A stretch of DNA of 64,000 nt from Phoronis australis. Lineage: Eukaryota > Phoronida > Phoronidae. The stretch is taken from contig NMRA01000380.1 of assembly GCA_002633005.1 (NCBI GenBank), forward strand, positions 62,001 through 126,000, in the 5' to 3' direction. A program made the position numbers and the translations under genes. The notes under the pieces were generated by a model. It was given only the letters and a program-made list of their open reading frames with translations. It was not told the origin of the DNA and made no database searches. This document shows positions 55,201-64,000 of the stretch, piece after piece. How positions within the stretch are numbered: position 1 is the first letter of the stretch; each line of letters opens with the position of its first letter.

Positions 55201-58200
55201 ATTGAGTTTTGACCTTACTTCCTCTGTAATATTAACCATTTCTTTCTTTGTAGACCCAGTCAATGTACCATGTAGTGAAAATGGAACCCGCTGCCCAGAG
55301 CATTCCGTTTGCGACACGGAACACAAAAAATGTAAATGCGAGACAGGCTACACTTATGACGGTTTCGACTGTGTGATGCACTTCGACCCTATTGGTAGGT
55401 TGCTACTCTCCATGATTAATCGAGACAAAATTTTGAATAATTTCCATCTACACAGAGAGTGTACTTAACTCATTTATGGGGATAAGAGTGGGACAGGGTT
55501 AATATCCGTAAGCGATTATTCTGTTTGGTGCGTTTTCTGTATATTATTATAGTGGATCAAAAACCTTCTGGAATCATGTTCAGCAACTAATTCAAATTTG
55601 GTAAAAGCATTCTGTAGTTTCTCAAAGTCTCGCATTAACTTTATTATATTCTTACACAGGCAACATGACCGCAGCAAACCTTTGGGTTGTTGCACCTTCA
55701 CAGTACAATATACGTTTAAACGATACGTAAATCATTTCACAAACCAACATCTGTAGTTGTCGATGTCTCACAAAAACAATCTAGTGAAATCAACCCTACT
55801 GATTAATGCACATTACATTACACTAACGTGTAAGCTTGTCGCTATTTCAGTGTCAAAACTGTCTGTCTGTTTCGTTTCAGAATACTGCAAAAAGTGCATT
55901 AACATTCGCAATGGTCCTAACCATTACCCCGACCCCCTGGACTGCTCCAGTTATTACCTATGCACCGGAAAAACTGGCGACGTTAAGGCGTACCATAAGT
56001 CGTGTGCACCGTGCACCTATTGGAATCAAGATATGTTGACATGTGTACACCTGGAACATGCAAACTGTCCCGAAGCTGCACCACCAAGTGCGTACACGAA
56101 AAGGTTCTAATGACTTAGCTAGAATCAAAGAACTGAAACTTAGTGCATGCTCTTTTAGCTTGAACCGAATTTGGCATATGAAACGTACTGGTCTGGACAA
56201 GAATAGTTCAATAGAAACCATTTAAAAACTCACCAGTTCTGTCGTGTAGCTTCTAACAGAATTCCTAAAGATGGCGTTTGTTTGTTGTCGAATGGGTGAC
56301 ATTTCGAGTTTACTTGCCGCTGATACATATATTGTTGCTTCTGTTGGTCCACGTATCACCCACAGAAGGTACTTGACCAAAATGACTGTTCCAAAACCGA
56401 CAACCCTCACATATTATTCGCAGACACTATACGTTCTTATTCAGACTTGATCAACTGATTTCTCCTATGACTTCTTTATCATCTTGAATGTCATGATTTC
56501 GCAATGAATTTACAGAGAAGAAGTTTCCAGTAAGCTACAGTTGTTGCTGCTACAGAGTATGTGAAGGGTACACATCCGAAGACAAATGTTGTCCTGCTAG
56601 AGACGGATATGGTTTCAGCTATGCTGCTCAAAAATGCGTGAAGAACAACTGCAACAATTCTTGCATACCACAGACCACACTTCGGCCGACATATACACCA
56701 CCGAACACTCTACCTACACAAAATCCTTGTAAGTATACCTACGCCATGCGATTTTAAGCACATTTGAAGGATATTCATTGATATGCTTTCAGCAACGTCT
56801 CCTTGAAGTGCTATTTTTGGCGAGTTATGCTTAAGCTATTTCGATTTCGTTGAAGCAAAAGAAAGTATAGCGGCGTCCTGTAAAAAGAGCTCGAAGGTTG
56901 AAATGCCTTTTTCTGTTTGGTCTGTTCTTACCAGGCAGTTCTTACCTTCGTATCCAAAGTCCGTGCATCTTGGTTTTTGTCCCGTACTCCATTTGAAGTG
57001 AAGAGAAAAGCGCCTGCCGTGGTTTTTATGATGCCCCCGCAATTCCCCAATAATGACAAGTGCTTCTCATCTAAGGTCCACGCAGTTGTAAAAATAAAGC
57101 CACTGTTGACCCCTTTACCGATAGCATGCGCATATCAGAACGTGAAGTTCGAATGTTGGGACACGAGTCCTAATCCAGGAAATGTTACGCAGGCGATTAT
57201 TTTAAGATAGATGCTCCACGAGCTACTTACTCTTATGCGGTTTTCAGCGCAAGGAGTAAATAATCATTTTGATTTCGCGACAATGACTTCTCAGTCGTTC
57301 CCAAAATAATAAATGGTTCTTGTCAAGTTTGACCTACGACAAATGTCTGTGTTTAGTCTGGTGGTGTGTAAGCGTACTCTAATCAAATCTTATTGTTGCT
57401 TTGCCATAAAAACGGTCCACGCACTCTTTACTTCAGCTTGTTTGGTTCTCCACATGCCTATGAAAGAGGACTTCAAAGATCTTAAACACAACTACGTCGA
57501 CTCTGGTGAGGTAGTATTACTCGATGGAGCAGCCTATTTTAGAGGATTCTCCCACATCGAAGTGCCTTTGTTCAACAACTACTACTGGGGAAATCAAGTG
57601 ACACTCAGTTTTTGGTACAAAACTGACATGGAACCTAAAGAGTACGTGACGAGATTACTTAGCAACGGCAATTGTGACGGTGAGTGACCCACATTTTCTA
57701 ATTCTTTGGGTTAGAATCATTGTTTTCACCGTGAGCCAAATATTGGAACTCACTGAATTTTCTAACCAGACAATATTGATAAGCGTCTGTTGTTTCTGAA
57801 CTGCAACGAAGAAAGGTCTGGTAGGTTTTCATATTCTTTAAATATCGAAGTTGTAAAAGAAAGGTGTCTTATTATCCGTTCCCTTAACCTCGCCGTAGCT
57901 CCAGGTGGGATCACACCGACACTGGTCACCGAATGAAAGTTTTCATTTAAAGAATCGTATTCCCTGCTGAATTAATTTCACCCATAACTGGCTCTGTCAC
58001 CCGACACTGTACATGGTTGTATCTTCCCTGAGAAAAAGAACGTTATAGTGCTAGGGCTATTGCCCAACAAGCTTTAAGCGAATGTTTTCCACACCTGTGT
58101 GTTACCCCCATGTTTCCGCAACTTTTTGTTTCGAGGTCCAGTGGTACCTTATATCTGTTAAACACGTAAATGCAACCGACTTGTGCCTTTAAATTACAAG

Positions 58201-61200
58201 AGAGATAACCCCGGGTTTGATCATGCATTACTCAAACATAACCTTGCATTTAGGGTTTGGAACCATTGGTGTCAAGATGGAGGCAGAGTTTATCTCGGGT
58301 ACCATAACTACTAACGTCGAAGAGGTCAATGTAATTACACAGCCGGTAGGTAAATAGACAAAGAAACATGAAGATTTCAAAGTAAACTAGACAAACTCCA
58401 TTTTGTCCCGCGGTCATGTTCAGTCTCCGGTGGTCTTGTTTTGTGGTGTGGCGGTCAAGTCTTTAGGTGCGTCAGTCCCATTTTCTGGTGCGGCGGTCTT
58501 ATTTGATCCCGTACGTCCTTCTGTGGTGAGTTCCTCCGATTTGGAGGACCGATGGTCGTGTTTCGAGTCCCGTGGGTATGTGTTTCTCACCCGTGGGTAA
58601 TAAACCCCCACTAAGTAGCGTAGTGCTTGTAGTTGTCTCATACAGCTTTTATGGATATCGTATACTGGGCACACATCAGACGGTCACCGATAAATCCTTG
58701 TCATTACATACATGTACAGTAGATTTGCCGTCCTTATTTTGACCTGAATTTTCCGGGGGTTATACACGTAGTACATTAATAATGCCAGTTTAAGGAGCAA
58801 AAATCAAATTCAAATCTAGGTCCTGAATTATATAAGGCAGTGACGGATATACGATCGGGAGTATTAATACTGTAACCGGATATTTTCCCTGGCTAAAATA
58901 ACGTTTGTTTACTTTATTTTCAGTTTTTGTTTCATAATTTCTATGAAATTGGATATTTTTGTGTTAAATCATGCATATTTCCCCAAATTTTGGCTATACT
59001 CGTATCTGTGAAAATTGTTCCTTGGGTTTGTAAGTACGCACATGTACGGTAGCACCAAAACCCAGTACCTGCATTCAAATAAACCGAGTCTACTTTAATT
59101 TCGATTGGCATTCCGTTACAGCTGACATTTCATGTTTTTAAAATTGAGTTTCACAATTTTTTTGATCAGCTATTAACCGTTTTGCTGGCGCCACACTGAT
59201 GCTGTATGCAAAATCTATCACATCTATCATTACAGTTGTTGATTTGTGATTATGTAGTTACCTTGTCTTGCCTAGATCAATCACAAGCAATGGCATCACG
59301 TGGCTATGACGTATGACGGAGAAAAACTCAGCTTATACATTGACGGGAATCTTGTTGACTCCGAGGAAGCTAACGGTACGTAAGATTTGCGCTGTAGATG
59401 CAATAAAGTCTGACCGTGCTTCGTAAGGTAAGCTGACAAAGTTTTGCTCTCTGATCATGATGATGCTTCGTTTAGTTTTCATTAACGACGCCATTGAAGT
59501 ACAATCGATGCTTCACAGATAGCGTGACACGTAATATATTGTTTTTCTCTTATTACACGGTGACCGGAAAGCATGTCAAATGTCTCTTGGCTTCGTAAAC
59601 CACTTTCTTTCTATTTTATCTTTCTTTGAAGTTGACCATTTGACACGTCGATGTGGTGTTTAAAATGTCTTGAAACAATTGAGATGATTATTGAACATGA
59701 AAAAGACAATATTCGAGCAGCACGTTCTTATCGAATGGTTACGTTCGTGCCTTATTCTTGTTAACCCACCACGCAACTCGAAAATGAGGGACGTTTCTTT
59801 TTTCGGAAACTAACTCTGAACAAAATAGACTACGCACGCATTAAGCTGTTTTGACAAAATGAATGTTTATAGGGTGGTGAAGGTGTATTCTACTATAAAG
59901 TTAGGAATTTCATTTTTAACGCTATGCAATCATCACACAGCCTTCATAAGAAAAGCACAGGTGTTGCTTTAGGACCATTAAAATATTACAGGTAAAAAGA
60001 GTGCAGGTGGCCTGATGCCTCTTGCTGTACACCGTGCGTGTTAATGCCGCGGTTTGCGTTTACCAGAACTTCTTAATTAGTAAAAGTCAGTATCCACTAG
60101 CACAAATAACGTATCACCGTACACTTTCTGACCAGTAGGAGTATGTAGACAAGTGTTCCGGCACGATCATTTACCTTTAGTATTGGCATGTTATATTCGG
60201 TTGACGGAGATACAAAACGTCCGATTTTGCTCCACCTTGCGTTTGATTCGGCTGTCTTAGCGTCTACCACAAGTGGACCGCTGTCTACACGGGATTTCTA
60301 ACTTATACGAATTGGAAGGCTAAAACAGGAACGTGTAAACAGGGCAGAAGAAATAACCTTTATATATACTTTTGTAGGCAACATCAACAGCTATCATGCA
60401 CCCCTACAAATTTCGACTGGTTACTGTGAAGACAAAGATGAAAGTGACTTCCAGTGGTATATGAATGAGGTAGGGGAGATAATTTTGCTCGCTAGTTTAG
60501 TTAACTTCATAAATTAATATGTGTCAGCTCTACGATTCTTTTCTAGAGCGGATTTTATACTTAAAATACGGTTTCTCGGATGTCTTGGAAACCCGTCTTA
60601 TTAATATTCTACTGAAGATTAATTACTACATGTATCCACGGAACAATAGGTGGCGTGGATAGCCCAGCATATGGTCTTCATATTGATTCTACGTTCACAT
60701 CTATTAAGGAGACACAATATCTCACTCGATATTGAACTCAATGTCATCTCTCGTGTGCTCAATAAAAATCAAGTTGCAAACCTTCTGCTGGGCCGTTAAC
60801 GTCACTTTCCACCGTTCTCTTTGAAGTAAGTACACGTAAGGAGAACAGTAATTAACTCGGAAAATATTCCTCCAAGATAATGGATGCCATGTGCAGCTTC
60901 ATCATTACACTCACTGATGTCATCGTTATTTATATTAACAACTTTTCATAATTGTTGCAACTTAAAATTCTGCTTCCAGTCAGCAATTATAGCACTCTCC
61001 CACTGGCTGAGGTTATCAGTAGTCTGCATTCTTGAGCCATCTTTGAAATTTACCATGTTTTATATCTAGCTGAACACATCCATTCAGTTCAAAAACAAAG
61101 GCAGGTGTGGGTGATTCACGTGTTTGTCGAGGCGAAACGGATATAAGTACGAAAAAAGTTAGCCTGTTTTTAACTTTTAGAGCAATACCAGTTGAAAAAA

Positions 61201-62209
61201 ATATTCATTTCAACATATTTTCATGACCACTGAAAAAGTTTTCAACACAACAGCATTTTGAAATCATTGCATATTTCCCAAAAAGTTATAATCTTACACC
61301 AGCTTTTCAATTCTGTTTGTGCTGTTGAATCCTTCATATTTGGTATTGAAAGACGCACGAAAAGGGGCTTTGAAAGAATTTTTCAGGCACTTCATGTAAA
61401 TGAGTGAAAAGCACCAGAAAAGGATTTAAAAGGGTATTCAAAGCTCATTTTTGCCGCTAGCAGTAATTGCTTAGCATTACACTACCCGGGCTGAGAGTCG
61501 CGCTCAGGCAAACAACTACTGTATACAATAGAACTTGGCCGTGGTCAACATTTAGATAGTAGAACTGTTAACGTGTTATAATGGGAGACTTTCAAATAGC
61601 AACGCGACTGGTCACTTGCACGGCCGGATACCATTAGCCTCTAGAGAAGGAGACGCTTTATAACATGTGTTTAAATTGCATCACGTCTAATCACACACAA
61701 CGTAACAGGGTTTTTCACAAAGTCGAACTGTTCCCCTACGCAGCCCGTTTAGAAGACGATTCGAATCCTTGTACAGCTAGGTGGCTATATGAGACACTGG
61801 TCCCACGTCATCAGTCTCCAATGCTTCCTGGAAGTCTCTCATTGCCCGGAAACTTGTCGAGTTACCTCGAAGAATTTCTGGTATGTGTATGGACTCTGCT
61901 CAACCCACAAACGCTACTATGCTAAAGAAGTGCGTTCTGCTTTCAATCTAGTCAGAGGAACTTTTTTCATTGACGCCACCTGTTGATTGATAATAGAATA
62001 GATAATTTATCTACTGTACACTCGCGCGCAGGCCGTAGACTTGTACTTGTCATGTGAATTGGACGTCTCGAGTTGCGTCTCGGACATGTGGTCATTGCAA
62101 GTTTGTTATTTCTAATTATTCAGAATTGTTTCGATTGTTCCAGGTGAAAGTGTTCAGGTGCAGCTTAAGCTCGGATGAGGTTATGGAGTTGTTCAACAAG
62201 GGTCACTGA
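49276..62209 (+). CDS. Gene B: secreted EGF / chitin-binding / laminin-G-like protein (12 exons)
   Basis: Hand-built model of 1308 nt, 435 aa plus stop. Order: signal peptide (1-20), two short Cys exons (20-52), one EGF-like module (52-99), CBM14-like domain (99-168), 9-Cys CCCY domain and Thr/Pro linker (168-239), LamG-like domain (239-435). Tail exon lengths of 141, 207 and 243 nt equal those of gene A, and all phases match. Tandem paralogue of gene A with no EGF array. Likely extracellular and glycan- or matrix-associated by family; function is inferred. Skipping its 51-nt exon would create TAG at the junction, so unlike the gene A array its N-terminal exons are constrained. Confidence 0.87.
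49499..49551 (+). CDS. Gene B exon 2: signal peptide core
   Basis: 53 nt, phase 2 in and 1 out, preceded by a run of T and CAG, donor GTAAGT. Joined to exon 1 it gives MRWCEYSVLLLVAATVLMQ, a strong hydrophobic leader whose end mirrors AMAVVMVQ of gene A. Confidence 0.8.
49925..49975 (+). CDS. Gene B exon 3: 51-nt short Cys exon
   Basis: 51 nt, phase 1-1, acceptor GATAG and donor GTAAGC. Encodes VSVEGGADCNQGDTNC with a Cys pair (C-x6-C). Same length and place as gene A exon 2. Confidence 0.65.
49976..52266. other. Intron 3 of gene B
   Basis: No exon recognised. Holds ACTCCGAAG-type repeats (50205-50330, 51080-51185) and the TIR element at 51782-51968. Confidence 0.5.
51782..51968. mobile_element. 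Short TIR element (MITE-like) in intron 3 of gene B
   Basis: Begins CAGGGGCGGATCCAGGATTT and ends with its near reverse complement, AAATCCTGGATGCGCCCCTTG. It is the best preserved copy of the family for terminal repeats. No clear target-site duplication seen. Confidence 0.75.
52267..52311 (+). CDS. Gene B exon 4: 45-nt short Cys exon
   Basis: 45 nt, phase 1-1, acceptor TTTTCAG and donor GTAGGT. Encodes EQCDDGQIWYNDNCE. It resembles the 3' half of gene A exon 4 (GTIWYQNSC), so it may be a shortened EGF exon. Confidence 0.68.
52765..53500. repeat. Diverged tandem duplication, period about 384 bp
   Basis: Two copies share AATGTTATTTCTCCTNCATTT, CTACATGTCAATTAAATGCA-like text, TTGAATTCCA/TTGAGTTCCA and GCATTCAACA in order. 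Confidence 0.65.
54543..54632. repeat. Dispersed repeat, copy of 4595-4675
   Basis: Contains ACCCAGATGTCCCGCTTTCA, AATCCATTTGTCCCGTTTT and AATGTTGACC. Confidence 0.55.
55254..55394 (+). CDS. Gene B exon 5: the only EGF-like module
   Basis: 141 nt, phase 1-1, acceptor TTTGTAG and donor GTAGGT. Core VPCSENGTRCPEHSVC and KCKCETGYTYDGFDC, ending FDPI. Orthologous in position and length to gene A exon 31. Confidence 0.88.
55881..56087 (+). CDS. Gene B exon 6: chitin-binding type-2 (CBM14-like) domain
   Basis: 207 nt, phase 1-1, acceptor GTTTCAG and donor GTGCGT. Pattern NGPNHYPDPLDCSSYYLC, CTYWNQDMLTCVH and a final Cys, with eight cysteines. The charged KKC and KAYHK stretches differ from gene A. 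Confidence 0.88.
56516..56728 (+). CDS. Gene B exon 7: 9-Cys CCCY domain and Thr/Pro linker
   Basis: 213 nt, phase 1-1, acceptor TTTACAG and donor GTAAGT. Begins KKFPVSYSCCCYRVC, then TSEDKCC, GFSYAAQKC and NNCNNSC, the same nine cysteines as gene A. Linker RPTYTPPNTLPTQNP. Confidence 0.86.
57437..57679 (+). CDS. Gene B exon 8: LamG-like domain, part 1
   Basis: 243 nt, phase 1-1, acceptor CTTCAG and donor GTGAGT. Motifs KEDFKDLKHNYVD, AAYFRGFSHIEVP, NNYYWG and VTLSFWYKTDM, closely matching gene A exon 34. Confidence 0.88.
58254..58345 (+). CDS. Gene B exon 9: LamG-like domain, part 2
   Basis: 92 nt, phase 1 in and 0 out, acceptor ATTTAG and donor GTAGGT. Encodes GFGTIGVKMEAEFISGTI and a short tail. 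Confidence 0.83.
58425..58520. repeat. Small 21-22 bp minisatellite in intron 9 of gene B
   Basis: About four imperfect units of the type GGTC..GTTTT.TGGTGCGGC, giving a local GC- and GT-rich island. Confidence 0.5.
59276..59375 (+). CDS. Gene B exon 10: LamG-like domain, part 3
   Basis: 100 nt, phase 0 in and 1 out, acceptor CCTAG and donor GTACGT. Hallmark QWHHVAMTYDGEKLSLYIDG. Confidence 0.88.
59376..60377. other. Intron 10 of gene B, nothing recognised
   Basis: Non-coding, with no repeat or motif I can name. Confidence 0.5.
60378..60469 (+). CDS. Gene B exon 11: LamG-like domain, part 4
   Basis: 92 nt, phase 1 in and 0 out, acceptor TTGTAG and donor GTAGGG. Encodes GNINSYHAPLQISTGYCED and ends FQWYMNE. 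Confidence 0.86.
60470..62143. other. Intron 11 of gene B, nothing recognised
   Basis: Non-coding. Short frames such as 61665-61925 show no family resemblance. Confidence 0.5.
62144..62209 (+). CDS. Gene B exon 12: LamG-like C-terminus and stop
   Basis: Phase 0, acceptor TTCCAG. Encodes VKVFRCSLSSDEVMELFNKG, His and TGA. Confidence 0.87.
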   Translation: MKVFRCSLSSDEVMELFNKGH

Positions 62210-62351
62210 TCACACATTATCACGTGTACACGAAGGAATCAATATACAGTGAATTATGATTCCTTGAATATTAGTTATGAGCTATCTAACGAGAGCGATA
62301 TCTCATTTAAATTCCAACAAATCGGTAACACTGTGTAGCAATGAATAAGCG

Positions 62352-62357
62352 AATAAA
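62352..62357 (+). terminator. Poly(A) signal of gene B
   Basis: AATAAA, 143 bp after the stop, followed within 50 bp by T-rich sequence. Confidence 0.62.
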
Positions 62358-62375
62358 TTGCAGTGGCTTCACAGG

Positions 62376-64000
62376 AACGGCATTCTTGTTCTATTTCGTC
62401 GATTTCAAAAGACCTCTCAAAGTAAATTTGACAACAGCTTCAAACTTTCAGTAAAGAGATTCTCATGCGCGCACCCAGTCTTTAATATGGGGGTCTCGAA
62501 TCCCTGACAAAGTGGACCTTTTAATAACAAAAAAGCGGGAGGACTAAAAAACGGGGTACTACCTTCAGGTCTGTGAACTGTGGGTCTGCGCCTATTTAGT
62601 GGATTTTTGTCTCGTTTTCTCGGACATTTTGGTTTTGAGGTGGAGCTTTTTACCCACTTCCTCTGGGTGCGCGCATGATTCTCCCTGTGTTCGGTAGGCT
62701 TTAGCAAAAATGCAGTTATAGGGTGACCAGCTCCTTTGATCTTCCAACCCCACAGCAATGTAATGGGATGTATGTCTGGGAGAGATTATGATCCTGAAGA
62801 CATTTCCCACAAAACCAGACTGCAATTAGTAGCTACCGCAAGTGCTGGCTCTCCTCGACAGCTTCTTTGCAATGTCCTAACCTCATTTTTGTTGCAAATC
62901 ACACGTGTACAAGAATTATGAACGAATCGTCTTCTGAATTCACGTGACCTTCAGAAATATTCATAGTCTCAGGTTGTAGTAGTCTGCCGATAAACATCGC
63001 TTCTTAACACGGTTACATGTATAAATCACCCTTTCGTCACAAAAAGCTGCGTTTGACTCCTACCACTTACCGTTGTGACTGGCCTCGTGTTGTTTGTTTG
63101 TTAAAATACGTGTGAATTCTGAGAAAAAAGTGGCACGTATTGCTTACGACAGAGCTCTACAAGTTAACTTGTCACGGACGGTCATTTTACTTGCCGAGTA
63201 TGGTGTCGAGTACTACAAAAACGTCAATTCTTTGCAAGACCAAAAATGATTCTCATCTAAGTAAGGAACAAATTGAGACCAAATTTGTATCGGCAAGTGG
63301 TATAAATTAAACGTACGTTTTTCACGGAACACGGGTTCATTGTCGCTATAAAATCCACAACAGACAGACAATCTTGATTTAAACACCGTTTACTTATGTC
63401 CCTCGCCCCCGTACGTAAATTAGTTCCATCGAACTTCTCTAGTCATAGCACAGTTAAAAGGTTACTGCGACAAAGGGTGGTGCCTCGTAGTTACATGTAA
63501 AAACCTGTCGTAGAGGTCACAAATAATGTGGTGCAATTATCGTTTAGCCTTTAATCCACATTGACAGAACGAGACGTAGTATACCTTGACAAATGCTGCC
63601 TGGGAAGTTAATGCTTTATTGACCACTCATTGGACAAACTGACAATTTGTCCACAGTCTTGTTTGATGAGCATTGGTTCGCTAAGAGCTTGTTGTCAGAG
63701 GAATATACATAGACGGCAGCTGCCATTCAACGACCCAGCAAGTTCGTCTGCTCTTTCATTCACGTCAGCATGTCCAGGCACATGTGTCCAGAAAACACCC
63801 AGGAATACACTGTATGTGTTCGGCACGAGAAGAGGGGCAGTTAGCTAGCAGCAGGCAGGTTCCCAAACACATTCCGCGTCAGACGAGTCATTGATTCGGT
63901 AGCAAAGTTCACAGCGGCCGAAAACAGACCCACTCGCGAGTGTCTGATGACACCACCTTTGTGGCCTTGAACTCTATGCGATTACTGTTGACGTAAATAC
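62376..64000. other. Downstream region, no gene recognised
   Basis: Short frames only (longest 113 aa, reverse strand, 62417-62758). No splice-bounded family exon seen. Confidence 0.45.

Larger units (their letters stand above)
52312..55253. other. Intron 4 of gene B
   Basis: No exon recognised. Contains the tandem duplication 52765-53500, a GT-rich run near 54010-54050 and a dispersed repeat at 54543-54632. The 154-aa reverse frame at 54087-54551 has no recognisable domain. Confidence 0.5.

Overview
The window is eukaryotic, gene-sparse DNA from a marine invertebrate. The best guess is an anthozoan cnidarian such as a coral or anemone. The basis is AT-rich sequence with short exons and classical GT-AG introns, frequent ACATGTAC palindromes, fragments of non-LTR retrotransposons, and secreted EGF/chitin-binding/laminin-G-like proteins. 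The phylum is inferred, not shown. No prokaryotic, viral, tRNA or rRNA feature was recognised.

Two related multi-exon genes were assembled by hand, both on the + strand. Gene A (11535-42159) has 38 coding exons. If all are used it encodes a secreted protein of about 1522 aa: a signal peptide, a short Cys-containing exon, 29 intact EGF-like modules (one per exon), a type-2 chitin-binding (CBM14-like) exon, a 9-Cys exon beginning with a CCCY motif, a Thr/Pro linker and a laminin-G-like (LamG_3/ConA-like) domain spread over five exons. Gene B (49276-62209) has 12 coding exons and about 435 aa. It has the same signal peptide/short exon start and the same tail, with identical exon lengths or phases, but only one EGF-like exon. 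They are tandem paralogues.

Layout: 1-11.5 kb is upstream DNA with repeats and a dead reverse-transcriptase fragment (2263-2874). 11.5-33.8 kb is the gene A N-terminus and EGF exon array, with at least six dead exons among the live ones. 34.3-42.5 kb is the gene A C-terminal domains and poly(A) signal. 42.5-49.2 kb is intergenic with repeat relics. 49.2-62.4 kb is gene B, with TATA box and poly(A) signal. 62.4-64 kb is unassigned.

The most notable structure is the EGF array. Every EGF exon is symmetric (phase 1-1, a multiple of 3), and no donor in the array contributes a T to the split codon, so any exon-skipping combination stays open. The array grew by nested duplications: a three-exon unit with an exact 1625-bp period (14.5-19.9 kb), then a block of about 4.8 kb (24.0-28.8 kb copied to 28.85-33.78 kb), then a local copy of about 1 kb (31.8 to 32.8 kb). 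Individual exons died afterwards. All exon models come from reading splice signals, frame continuity and paralogy by eye. No transcript evidence was available.
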